From: Prescottella defluvii
GTDB lineage: Bacteria > Actinomycetota > Actinomycetes > Mycobacteriales > Mycobacteriaceae
Assembly: GCA_029690005.1 (NCBI GenBank)
Contig: CP121458.1
Coordinates: forward strand, 5,599,872-5,663,871
DNA length: 64,000 nucleotides
Reading direction: 5' to 3'
Of the stretch, positions 55,558 through 64,000 are shown piece after piece; within the stretch, counting starts at the first letter, position 1, and every line of letters begins with the position of its first letter. The notes beneath the pieces were generated by a model. The model was not told the origin of the DNA, searched no databases, and saw only the letters and a list, made by a program, of their open reading frames with translations. The position numbers were made by a program, and so were the translations under genes.

Positions 55558-57019
55558 ATGACGACATCCATCCCGACCGCACCGCGCCAGCAGCTCTATG
55601 TGGACGGCGCCTACACCGACGGCAGCACCGGCCAGTCCGTCGACGTGATCAGCCCGGTTACCGGTGGCCACATCGGCACCATCCCGGTCCCCTCCACCGC
55701 CGACCTCGACAAGGCCGTCGACGCCGCCCACCGCGCCCAGGCCGAGTGGCGCAAGGTGGGCGTCTGGCAGCGCGCCGAGATCTGCCACCGCATCGGCGAC
55801 GAACTCGAGAAGCGGATCGACTCCCTGGCGCGCCTGCAGACCCTTCGAGCAGGGCAAGCCTCTCGCCGAGTCGATCGCCGACGTGACCGAGGCGGCGCAG
55901 CTGTTCCACCTGCACGCCGAGGACGCGGTCCGCCTGCACGGCGAGACCCTGCCGTCGAACGATCCGCAGAAGCGGATGTGGACCTTCTACCGGCCGGTCG
56001 GCGTCTGGGGCATCATCACGCCCTGGAACTTCCCGCTGCTGATGCTCACCGAGTTCGTCGCACCGGGCCTCGCCACCGGCAACGCACACGTCGTCAAGCC
56101 GCCAACCCACACCTCGCTGACCGTGCTGGCCGCGATGGAAGCGTTCGAGGCTGCCGGGCTGCCGTCCGGTCTCGTGAACATCCTTCCCGGAGAAGGCAAC
56201 TTCGGTGCCGAGCTCGTCTCGCATCCGGGCATCGACGCCATCGGCTTCATCGGTTCGTCGCAGACCGGCGCGAAGATCCAGGCGACCGCCGGCCTGAAGC
56301 GCTCCATCATGGAGTGCTCCGGCAACGGCCCGCTCATCGTCCTCGCCGACGCCAACGTCGAGGCCGCGGCCAAGGCGGCCGCCGACGCCGCGTACTACTG
56401 CGCGGGTCAGGTCTGCTGCGCCACCGAGCGCGCACTGGTGCACGCCGACGTGCACGACGCGTTCGTCGAGGCACTCGTCAAGTACTCCGACTCGGTCAAG
56501 CTCGGTGATCCGTTCGACTCCGCCGTCAACCTCGGCCCGCTCAACAACGAGGGTGTCGCCGCGAAGATGGACCGGCACCTGGCCGACGCCCGCGAGCGCG
56601 GCTTCGACGTCCTGGTCGGTGGAGGCCGCCGCGGCGGCTTCCCCACCGACCTGTACTACGACTTCACCGTCGTCGACGGCGTCTCCCCGGACAGCCTGCT
56701 CAGCAAGGAGGAGTCGTTCGGCCCCGTCGTGCCGATCATCACGGGCCGCGACGACGACGAACTGCTCCGCCTCGCGAACAGCGACGCGCTCGGCCTGCAG
56801 GCAGCGGTCTTCACCGAAAGCCTCACCAAGGCTTACCGATTCGTCGAGGAGGTGGAGACCGGACAGGTGATCGTCAACGACAGCACCGGATTCTGGGACA
56901 TCAACATGCCGTTCGGCGGCGCGGGCGGCAAGGGCACCGGCTGGGGCCGGATCGGCGGCAAGCACACGCTGATCGACATGTCCGACCTGCGCACCGGTGT
57001 CATGCACCTGGGCCGCTGA
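55558..57019 (+). CDS. Aldehyde dehydrogenase family protein, frameshifted
   Basis: About 487 residues after repair. ITPWNFPLLMLTEFVAPGLATGN, FIGSSQTG, general base Glu in KRSIMECSGNGPLIVLADANVE and catalytic Cys in AGQVCCATERALV. The frame breaks at about 55844 with an extra T in CTCGAG (ARLQTL/EQGKPLAE). Located between the amine oxidase and PuuB-like oxidase, it probably oxidises an aminoaldehyde. The C-terminal GGAGGKGTGWGRIGGKHTLIDMSDL departs from GabD-type enzymes. ATG 55558 has AAGAGG upstream. Confidence 0.84.
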
Positions 57020-57057
57020 TTCGCGACGAACACGCTCTTCCAATGAAAGGTCTCCGC

Positions 57058-58455
57058 ATGCCCACCACCAGCCCGTCGACGATCGACGGGGTGCGCCGCT
57101 CCCCGTACTGGTTCGATGCGACACCCGCCCCGACGCCGCTTCCGGCGCTCGCGACGACGCTGTCCGCCGACCTGCTGGTGGTGGGCGGAGGCTATACCGG
57201 CCTGTGGACCGCGCTCATGGCCAAGGAGGCGGACCCCGATCTGCGTGTGGTGCTGCTCGAGGGCCACACCGTCGGGCACGCCGCGAGCGGCCGCAACGGC
57301 GGCTTCTGCTCGCCCAGCGTCACCCACGGGCTCATGAACGGCGTGAGCCGCTGGCCCAACGAGGCCGCCGCGATGCACCGGATGGGCCTCGACGATCTCG
57401 CCGGAATCGAGGAGGCGCTGGGGCGCTACGGCATCGACGCCGACTACCGACGCCCCGGCAAGGTCAGCTTCGCGCGCACCACTTGGGAACTCGATGCTCT
57501 GCGGGCGTACTCCGAGGTGAGTGGGCGCTACGGCGAGCCGTCGCGGTTCATCCCGCCGTCGGAGGTCGGCGACTGGACCGCGTCGCCCGTCTACGTCGGT
57601 GGCCTGTATCTGCCCGACTACGCGCTGGTCGATCCGTACAAGCTCGTGCTCGGTCTGCGGCAGGCGTGCCTCGACCTCGGCGTCGAGATCCACGAGAACA
57701 CCGCGGTCACGTCGATCGACAAGACGTCCGGCGAGCGCATTGCCGCGACCACACCGCGCGGGCGCGTCGAGGCGAAGCGAGTTGCACTGGCCACCAATGC
57801 TTTCAAGCCGCTACTGCGGCGTCTCACCAACACGACCATTCCGGTCTACGACTACGCGCTCGTGACCGATCCGCTGAGCGACGCCGACCTCGAGTCGATC
57901 GGGTGGACGCAGGACTTCGGCCTCACCGACGCCGGTAACCAGTTCCACTACTACCGCAAGACCGCGGACAACCGGATCCTGTGGGGCGGCTACGACGCGA
58001 TCTACCACTACGGCTCCAGCCGCGACGAGGAACTACTGGACCGGCCGGAGACCTACGCGCGGCTCGCGCAGAACTTCGCCACGACGTATCCACAGCTGGC
58101 CCACGTGCAGTTCACCCACGCGTGGGGCGGCATGATCGACTCCACGACGCGGTTCTGCCTCACCGCCGGCACGGCGTACGGCGGACGCGTCGCGTACGCG
58201 ACGGGCTTCACCGGCCTGGGCGTCACCGCGACCCGCTTCGGCGCGCAGGTGATGCTCGACCGTCTGGCGGGACGCCGGACCGAGCGCACGGAACTGGCGA
58301 TGATTCGGCGGCCGGCGGTGCCGTTTCCCCCGGAACCGGTGCGTTACTTTGGTGTCCAGGCAACCAGATGGTCGCTGGCCCGGGAGGACGACCACGGTCG
58401 CCGCAACCTGTGGTTGCGACTCCTCGACAGCATCGGACTGGGATTCGATTCCTAG
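57058..58455 (+). CDS. FAD-dependent oxidoreductase, gamma-glutamylputrescine oxidase-like
   Basis: 465 residues, intact. N-terminal dinucleotide motif ADLLVVGGGYTGLWTALMAKEADPDLRVVLLEG and AASGRNGGFCSPSVTHG, which is typical of PuuB/OrdL (DAO family). RVALATNAFKPLLRRL and YDYALVTDPLSDADLESIGW are further matches. PuuB oxidises gamma-glutamylputrescine to an aldehyde, but puuA and puuD are not in the window, so the substrate may be a free amine. Starts at ATG 57058 after AAAGG. Confidence 0.8.
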   Translation: MPTTSPSTIDGVRRSPYWFDATPAPTPLPALATTLSADLLVVGGGYTGLWTALMAKEADPDLRVVLLEGHTVGHAASGRNGGFCSPSVTHGLMNGVSRWPNEAAAMHRMGLDDLAGIEEALGRYGIDADYRRPGKVSFARTTWELDALRAYSEVSGRYGEPSRFIPPSEVGDWTASPVYVGGLYLPDYALVDPYKLVLGLRQACLDLGVEIHENTAVTSIDKTSGERIAATTPRGRVEAKRVALATNAFKPLLRRLTNTTIPVYDYALVTDPLSDADLESIGWTQDFGLTDAGNQFHYYRKTADNRILWGGYDAIYHYGSSRDEELLDRPETYARLAQNFATTYPQLAHVQFTHAWGGMIDSTTRFCLTAGTAYGGRVAYATGFTGLGVTATRFGAQVMLDRLAGRRTERTELAMIRRPAVPFPPEPVRYFGVQATRWSLAREDDHGRRNLWLRLLDSIGLGFDS

Positions 58456-58460
58456 TCGTA

Positions 58461-58474
58461 CCGAACCGGTTCGG
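58461..58474. promoter_or_regulatory. Perfect palindrome before the Lrp-type gene
   Basis: CCGAACCGGTTCGG is a perfect 14-base palindrome just downstream of the PuuB-like stop and nine bases upstream of the Lrp TTG start, overlapping the ribosome site. It may be an Lrp autoregulatory site, though it could also be a weak hairpin. Confidence 0.4.
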
Positions 58475-58482
58475 AGGACACC

Positions 58483-59000
58483 TTGAACACACCGAGCATC
58501 GACGCGATCGACGCACGGATCATCGAGCTCCTGCAGAAGGACGGTCGACTCCCCTACCGGCAGATCGCTGAGGAGCTCGACATCCCCCGTCGTCGGCGCG
58601 GTACCGCGTGCAGCGACTCGAGGACGCCGGGATCCTGCAGATCGTCGGGATCGCCAATCCGATGCGAATCGGCTTCGACCGCATGGCGATCGTCGGCATC
58701 CACACCCGCGCGGGCACCGCCCGCTCGGTGTGCCAGGCCGTGGCGGCACTGCCCCAGACCAGCTACGTGATCGTCACGTCCGGGCGGTACGACGTCATCG
58801 TCGAGGTGATCTGCAAGGACACCGACGACTTCACCCGCCTCATGCACGACCAGCTGCACGCCATCGACGGTGTGCTCTCCACGGAGTCGTTCTTCGTCCT
58901 CGAAGTGGGGAAGTTGGCGTACGGCTGGGGAGTCGGGAACCCGCCGATGCTCCACGAGGTCGTCTCGGCGGACACCGCACCGGTCGAGCCCGACAAGTGA
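58483..59000 (+). CDS. Lrp/AsnC-family regulator, frameshifted
   Basis: About 172 residues after repair. HTH: IDARIIELLQKDGRLPYRQIAEELDIPPSSARYRVQRLEDAGILQIVGI. The frame breaks at about 58585 (C6 to C5; ELDIP/PSSARYR). The ligand domain follows with YVIVTSGRYDVIVEVICKDTDDFTRLMHDQLHAIDGV. TTG 58483 is favoured by GGAGG six bases upstream. Located in the middle of the amine oxidation genes, it is a good candidate for their regulator. Confidence 0.82.
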
Positions 59001-59093
59001 CCAGCGGCGCCGGCGCACCTTCCCTGCGCCGGTGCCGGTGCCGTGATCGGGTCCGACCTCAACCATCGAAACATCGACTCGACAGGCCCAGCA

Positions 59094-59453
59094 ATGACTT
59101 CCACACATCACCGGACCGGCGCCGACGAGAACGCCGTCGACGTCGCCGGCGTAACCCTCGAACACCGCGCCCTACCGGACAACCTCGTCGTCCACGGCTC
59201 GCCCACGACCGCCCATCAGGCCCTGGCCTCCCTACCAGGGACGACCGTCGGCGTCTGGGAGCACTCGCCCGGAACCTCGCGCGACGTCGAGGTGGACGAG
59301 GTGTTCTTCGTCGTCGACGGCGAGGGCGTCCTCGAATTCGAGGACGGTTCTCCCGCAATCGAGCTCCGCCCCGGCACCCTCGTCCGCCTGCGCGCCGGAC
59401 AGCGCACCGTGTGGACGGTGCGCGAGACGCTCCGCAAGATCTACATCTCCTGA
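59094..59453 (+). CDS. Cupin-domain protein
   Basis: 119 residues. A single cupin: GVWEHSPGTSRDVEVDEVFFVVDGEGVLEFEDG..IELRPGTLVRLRAGQRTVWTVRETLRKIYI. The metal site is reduced, with one His in EHSPG and Glu in DEVFF. Similar small cupins occur in putrescine-catabolism loci (for example near PuuR/puu genes). Its stop overlaps the next aldehyde dehydrogenase start (TGATG), so both are coupled. Precise function unknown. Confidence 0.72.
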   Translation: MTSTHHRTGADENAVDVAGVTLEHRALPDNLVVHGSPTTAHQALASLPGTTVGVWEHSPGTSRDVEVDEVFFVVDGEGVLEFEDGSPAIELRPGTLVRLRAGQRTVWTVRETLRKIYIS

Positions 59454-60968
59454 TGACCCGGCGCCCAGGCTCCGACGACGAAAGCATGGACACGATGCAC
59501 CAGTACATCGACGGGATCCGGTGCGACGGGTCTTCCGATTGCACGCAGGACGTGATCGACCCCTCTACCGGCGAGACGATCGTCACCGTCACCCTCGCGA
59601 ACCGCGACGATGTCGACCGCGCGGTCGCCGCCGCCCGGCGCGCGTTCGGATCGTGGTCGCGGACCACCCCGGCGGAGCGCTCGGCGCTCTTGCTCCGTGT
59701 CGCCGACATCCTCCGCGGCCGCGCGGACGAACTCGCGGCGCTCGAAAGCCGTCAGTGCGGTAAGCCGATCCGACTGGCGCGCGAGTTCGACGTCCCCGGC
59801 TCGATCGACAACATCGAGTTCTTCGCGGGCGCCGCTCGCATCCTCGAGGGCAAGGCGACGGGCGAGTACTCCCCACCCACACCTCGAGCATCCGCCGCGA
59901 GCCGCTCGGGGTCGTGGGCGCGGTCGCGCCGTGGAACTACCCGCTGCAGATGGCGGTGTGGAAGATCTTCCCGCGATCGCCGCCGGCAACACCGTCGTCC
60001 TCAAGCCCGCCGAGATCACGCCACTGACCGCGCTGACGCTGGCCGAGGCGATCGCCGAGGCGGGGATCCCCGACGGCGTGGTCAACATCGTCGTCGGCAG
60101 CGGCCAGGAAGCCGGTGCGGCCCTGGCACGTCACGTCGGCGTCGACATGATCTCGTTCACCGGATCGACCGTGGTGGGACGCTCGATCCTCGAGGCCGCC
60201 GCGACCAACGCCAAGCGCGTCCACCTCGAACTGGGCGGCAAGGCGCCCTTCGTCGTGTTCGACGACGCCGACCTGGAGGCCGCGATCCACGGAGCGGTGG
60301 CCGCGAGCCTGATCAACGGCGGGCAGGACTGCACGGCCGCCACTCGCGCGATCGTGCACGAGTCGGTCGTCGACGCGTTCGTCGCGGGTGTGGCCGAGCT
60401 GTACGAAGCGGTGACGCTGGGTCCGACCGCCGACGAGGCGACGGATCTGGGCCCCCTGAGCTCCTACGCGCACCGCGACCGAGTCGCCGCAATGGTCGAC
60501 CGCGCACGCGATTACGCCACGATCGTCACCGGCGGCGCCGTCGGTGACGGACCACTCGCCACAGGTGCCTACTACCGTCCGACTCTCGTCACGGGCGCCT
60601 CGGTCGACAGCGAGATCTACCGGGACGAGGTGTTCGGCCCGGTCCTGACGGTGACGCCGTTCCGCGACGACGACGAGGCCATCGCCCTCGCCAACGACAC
60701 TCCTTACGGGCTCGCCGCGTCGGCGTGGACCAGCGACCTGCACCGGGCACTGCGCGCGACGCGCGAGATCGCCGCCGGCTGCGTGTGGGTCAACGACCAC
60801 ATCCCGATCGTCAGCGAGATGCCGCACGGTGGCGTCAAACAGTCCGGATTCGGCAAGGACATGTCGTCTTACTCGTTCGAGGAATACACCACGGTCAAGC
60901 ACGTGATGTTCGATCTCTCGCGCGACGCGCGGAAGGAGTGGCACAGGACCGTCTTCCGCGCGGACTGA
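59453..60968 (+). CDS. Aminobutyraldehyde-type aldehyde dehydrogenase, frameshifted twice
   Basis: About 505 residues after repair. Starts with HQYIDGIRCDGSSDCTQDVIDPSTGE. Core motifs: VVGAVAPWNYPLQMAVWKIFPAIAAGNTVVLKP, SFTGSTVVGRSIL, Glu in HLELGGKAPFVVFDDADLE and Cys in NGGQDCTAATRAIVH. Close to PatD/gamma-aminobutyraldehyde dehydrogenases, which convert 4-aminobutanal to GABA, the missing link between the amine oxidase and GabT. Breaks at about 59873 and 59971 (both C-run losses). ATG 59453 lies in the cupin stop; ATG 59486 is an alternative. Confidence 0.86.
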
Positions 60969-60978
60969 CAGGGGACGT

Positions 60979-61667
60979 CTAGGCGCCGAGCGCGAACGCC
61001 ACGAGGAAGCCCAGCGCCGTGGAGATCCCCACCCACCAGCCGCCCTCGCGGTACGCCTCCGGCATGAGCGAATCGGCAAGCACCGCAATGGTCGCGCCGC
61101 CCGCGAACGCCTGGATCACCGCGATGCGGCTGTCCGGGATGGAGTCGGAGACGGCGTTGGCGGCGATCACGACCAGCACCAGCACCGCGGCCGTGATCGC
61201 CCACACCGCGAAAGCTCGACGCGCGTCGAAGCCCGGTTGCTTGCGCATCGACGCCGCACCCGCGACCGCCTCGGGGACGTTGCCGACGGCGACCGCCACC
61301 AGGAGGACGACTCCCCACCACCCGTCAACGAGACGCCCAGCGCGGTGTTCTCGGGGATGCCGTCGAGTAGCGCGCCGAGCATCAACGCCCACCCGAGTGC
61401 GGCGGGACCGAGCTTGTTCTCGATCAGGTGGTCGGCCACGACGTACACCACGGCTCCCGCGAGCAGCGCCGCCCCCGCGACCCACACGCCCTCGATCGCG
61501 AACGCGGGTGCGAAGAGCTCCGACGACACCGCCGCCACCATCGTGCCGGCGCCGAATGCCATGAGCGCGGCCAGCAATGGGCGCGGCAGGTCGTAGCGAA
61601 GTCCCACCCACGCACCGAACAACAGCGGCAGAGCCGTTCCCAGACCGTACAGTGCAGCTGTCAGCAT
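60979..61667 (-). CDS. ZIP-family metal transporter, frameshifted
   Basis: About 229 residues after repair, eight hydrophobic segments. The ZIP metal motif in helix 4 reads ALMLGALLDGIPENTALG, here with D and E in place of the usual HSIPEG form. The fifth helix has VLLVAVAVGNVPEAV. The frame is broken near 61320 (ENTALGVSL/VDGWWGVVLL). ZIP proteins usually import Zn or Fe. Substitution at the helix-4 His suggests altered metal choice. ATG 61667 is 45 bases from the divergent pxpC. Confidence 0.76.
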
Positions 61668-61712
61668 CGGCCGATCGTAGTCACCGCCGACCCGATCGGA
61701 CACAATCGACGC

Positions 61713-62573
61713 ATGGCATGGCTCGAAGTCCTCCGCGCCGGCGCACGCACCACCGTCCAGGACCGCGGGCGGGCCGGACACGCAGCGCTCGGAGTCGGGG
61801 TCTCGGGCGCCGCCGACATCAACGCGCACGACAGCGCCAACCGCCTCGTCGGCAACGAACCGTCGGCGGCCGGCCTCGAGGTGACACTGGGCGGACTCCG
61901 GACCCGCGCGATCGGACCGGCGACGATCGCGGTCACCGGCGCCCCGACGCCTCTCACCGTGAACGGCGAACCGCGCCCGCTCTACTCGACGCTGCATGTC
62001 CGGGACGGCGACGAGATAGCCCTGGGGATCGCACCCACAGGACTGCGGACCTATCTCGCGGTCCGCGGCGGTATCGACGTCCCCACCGTTCTCGGCAGCC
62101 GCGCCACCGACACCCTGTCGGGGATCGGACCGAACCACTCCGCGAGGGCGATCGGTTGCCGATCGGGGACCTGCACGGCGAGTTGCCGATCGAGGATTTC
62201 ATCCGCCGCCGGCACCTGCCGGCGACCCCGTCGAGCTGCGTATCCGGATGGGTCCGCGCGACGACTGGTTCACCCCGGCCTCCCGGACCGCCCTCGTGCG
62301 GCGGACGTGGACGGTCACCACCGACACCGACCGGGTGGGGCGCGTCTCGAGGGTCCGGGGCCGCTGCACCGCGCGCACCGCGGCGAGCTGGCCAGCGAGG
62401 GCATGGTGACGGGGGCCCTGCAGGTCCCGCCGAACGGCATGCCGGTGCTGTTCCTGGCCGACCATCCGGTGACGGGCGGCTACCCGGTGATCGCCGTCGT
62501 CCTGGAAAACGACATCCCGGCCGCAGCTCAGCTACGACCGGGATCTCGGATCAGGTTTCGTCGGGTGCAGTGA
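61713..62573 (+). CDS. pxpC: 5-oxoprolinase subunit PxpC, frameshifted three times
   Basis: About 287 residues after repair. N-terminal LEVLRAGARTTVQDRGRAGHAALGVGVSGAADINAHDSANRLVGN is the KipA/PxpC signature; the C-terminal GMVTGALQVPPNGMPVLFLADHPVTGGYPVIAVV closes it. It should join PxpB, but the pxpA-pxpB pair is 33 kb away on the same strand. Frame breaks at about 62131 (G2 to G1), 62228 (C5 to C4) and 62338 (G5 to G4). Start ATG 61713. Confidence 0.88.
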   Translation: MAWLEVLRAGARTTVQDRGRAGHAALGVGVSGAADINAHDSANRLVGNEPSAAGLEVTLGGLRTRAIGPATIAVTGAPTPLTVNGEPRPLYSTLHVRDGDEIALGIAPTGLRTYLAVRGGIDVPTVLGSRATDTLSGIGPNHSARAIGCRSGTCTASCRSRISSAAGTCRRPRRAAYPDGSARRLVHPGLPDRPRAADVDGHHRHRPGGARLEGPGPLHRAHRGELASEGMVTGALQVPPNGMPVLFLADHPVTGGYPVIAVVLENDIPAAAQLRPGSRIRFRRVQ

Positions 62574-62586
62574 CCGCCGCGGATCG

Positions 62587-63551
62587 TCAGCCGCGGCGCT
62601 GACGCGCGATCTCGGCCAGCACCACGCCCGCGGCGACCGACGCGTTGAGCGACTCCACCTCGCCGGCCATCGGGATGCTCAGGATCGAGTCGCACGTCTC
62701 GCGGACCAGGCGGGACAGACCCTTGCCCTCGGAGCCGACGACGATCACGACGGGATCGGTGCCGACGTAGTTGTCGAGGCTCGTGTCGCCGCCCGCATCG
62801 AGGCCCACGACCTGGACACCCTTGGACTGCCAATCCTTCAGTGTGCGAGTCAGATTCGTCGCACGCGCGACGGGCAGGCGAGCGGCGGCACCCGCACTGG
62901 TGCGCCACGCGACGGCGGAGACGCTGGCGCTGCGGCGCTGCGGGATGACCACACCGTGACCGCCGAACGCGGCCACCGAACGCACCACGGCACCGAGGTT
63001 GCGCGGATCGGTGATGTTGTCGAGCGCCACCAGCAGCGCAGGCTCCTGGCGGGTACGGGCCGCGGTGAGCAGATCGTCCGGGTGCGCGTACCGGTACGGC
63101 GGGACCTGCAGCGCGATGCCCTGGTGCATGCCGTTGGCACTCATCCGGTCCAGGTCGGTCCGCGGTACCTCGAGGATGGAGATGCCTTCGTCCGCGGCGC
63201 GCTGCACGGATTCCTTGAGCCGGTCGTCGGTCTCGGCGCCCACCGCGACGTACAGCGCGGTCGCGGGCACGCCCGCACGCAGACACTCGACGACGGGGTT
63301 GCGCCGAGCACCATCTCCGGAGAGTCCTCGGCGCGACGGATCGCGACGGCGCGCTGATGCTGACGCTGCTCGGTGGCGCGAGCGGCGGCGCGGGCCTTCT
63401 TCGCGGCGGGATGCTTGGTCCGGGCCTCGGCCGGCGGCGTCGCGCCGCGACCCTCGAGGCCCTTGCTGCGCTTGCCGCCCGATCCGACGACCTGGCCCTT
63501 CTTGGTGCCGCCCTTGCGGATCGCGCCACGCCTACTCGAATTACCAGCCAT
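62587..63551 (-). CDS. rlmB: 23S rRNA 2'-O-methyltransferase (RlmB/TrmH family), frameshifted
   Basis: About 322 residues after repair. A lysine-rich N-terminus (GAIRKGGTKKGQVVGSGGKRSKG) is followed by the substrate-binding domain and the SpoU knotted methyltransferase core: LVALDNITDPRNLGAVVRSVAAFGGHGVVIP (motif 1), VIVVGSEGKGLSRLVRETCD (motif 2) and IPMAGEVESLNASVAAGVVL (motif 3). Frame break at about 63303 (EMVLG/RNPVVECL). Its ATG overlaps the cysS stop, as in the Rv3580c-Rv3579c order. Confidence 0.92.
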
Positions 63552-64000
63552 CACTTACCCGATTCGTTGGAAGAAGCTTGTTCGAGCGACCACTCGGGTC
63601 CGCTCGGAGTGTCCGTCACGGCGATGCCCGCCGCCGCCAACCGGTCCCGGACCTCGTCGGCCACCGACCAGTTCTTCTCGGCCCGCGCCTGCTGACGTCG
63701 GTCGAGTTCGGCCTGCACCAGCACGTCGAGGGCACCCATCGCGGCCGAATTGTCGGAGGCCGACGTCCACTGCGGATCCAGCGGATCGACACCGAGGATG
63801 CCGAGCATCGCCCGCACCTGCGCCGCGACGGCCAGCGCGCCCTCGGAATCACCGGATTCGAGCGCGATGTTGCCCTCACGCACGCGGCCGTGGATCTCCG
63901 CAAGCGCCGCAGGGACGTTCAGGTCGTCGTCGAGCGCCGCCGCGAACTCCCCGGTCCACTTACCGACCGGAAGGTCGCGCCCGGTACGTTCGGCGGTACG
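63551..64000 (-). CDS. cysS: Cysteinyl-tRNA synthetase, C-terminal part (continues beyond window)
   Basis: 149 codons open to the window edge. Helical C-terminal domain of CysRS: FAAALDDDLNVPAALAEIHGRVREGN, then the characteristic RRQQARAEKNWSVADEVRDRLAAAGIAVTDTPSGPEWSL. Charges tRNA-Cys. The N-terminal catalytic and KMSKS regions lie beyond 64000. The stop codon overlaps the rlmB start (TGATG). Confidence 0.93.
   Translation of the reverse strand, partial: RTAERTGRDLPVGKWTGEFAAALDDDLNVPAALAEIHGRVREGNIALESGDSEGALAVAAQVRAMLGILGVDPLDPQWTSASDNSAAMGALDVLVQAELDRRQQARAEKNWSVADEVRDRLAAAGIAVTDTPSGPEWSLEQASSNESGK

Noticed and set aside
3145..63551. Programmed frameshifting as the explanation for the broken genes
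   Set aside because: Sites lack slippery heptamers with downstream structures, involve unrelated housekeeping and catabolic families that are never frameshifted elsewhere, and mostly need the same missing-C correction.
1..64000. tRNA, rRNA, CRISPR arrays, transposases, prophage or defence genes
   Set aside because: Looked for by eye on both strands: no cloverleaf, regular repeats with spacers, transposase motifs or phage-structural proteins were found.

Overview
The window is high-GC DNA from a mycolic-acid actinobacterium, most likely Rhodococcus. The main evidence is an igr-type cholesterol side-chain operon (fadE28-fadE29-chsH2-chsH1-ltp2) beside a divergent fadE34/kstR pair. A LacI-family gene follows, and at the far end an rlmB-cysS pair, which recalls the Mycobacterium tuberculosis order Rv3573c-Rv3574-Rv3575c ... 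Rv3579c-Rv3580c. No rRNA, tRNA, CRISPR array or recognisable insertion sequence was seen.

Layout. 0-4.9 kb: solitary SEDS (RodA/FtsW-type) protein, Tat-exported phospholipase C-like enzyme, SDR oxidoreductase, two DUF202 membrane proteins. 4.9-10.8 kb: organosulfur group (TauD-type dioxygenase, MFS transporter, TetR, type I sulfatase). 10.8-12.4 kb: hypothetical gene, YqeB-like membrane protein and a divergent TetR with palindromic operators. 12.4-20.3 kb: KstR-controlled steroid side-chain genes. 20.3-24.1 kb: trehalose-phosphatase/GH15 fusion and LacI regulator. 24.2-28.4 kb: Zn/Mn-type ABC importer and 5-oxoprolinase subunits PxpA and PxpB. 28.4-33.8 kb: acyl-CoA synthetase, cyanate operon (cynR, cynT, cynS plus a deaminase), a second deaminase and a decayed cytosine-deaminase-like gene. 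34.4-38.4 kb: ABC-F protein, extradiol dioxygenase with divergent MarR, lipoprotein. 38.7-61 kb: a large amine/amino-acid island with NAD-glutamate dehydrogenase, gabT-gabD, a second omega-aminotransferase with mmsA, two PucR/CdaR regulators, an amine permease, a Tat amine oxidase, two aldehyde dehydrogenases, a PuuB-like oxidase and Lrp. 61-64 kb: ZIP transporter, PxpC, RlmB and the 3' end of cysS.

The amine island can be read as two converging routes. One goes putrescine to 4-aminobutanal to GABA to succinate (amine oxidase, aldehyde dehydrogenase, GabT, GabD). The other takes a beta-amino acid through a semialdehyde to acyl-CoA (omega-aminotransferase, MmsA). Each half has its own PucR-family regulator. 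Glutamate dehydrogenase would return the transaminated nitrogen as ammonium.

A dominant feature is the number of broken reading frames: about 35 single- or double-base shifts in otherwise well-conserved genes. Most are one-base losses in runs of C or G, and four are an extra T inside CTCGAG. I treat these as probable sequence errors and give each such gene as one feature spanning the shift, with the position stated. Real decay is better supported only for the cytosine-deaminase remnant near 33.6 kb and possibly the N-terminally short glutamate dehydrogenase.
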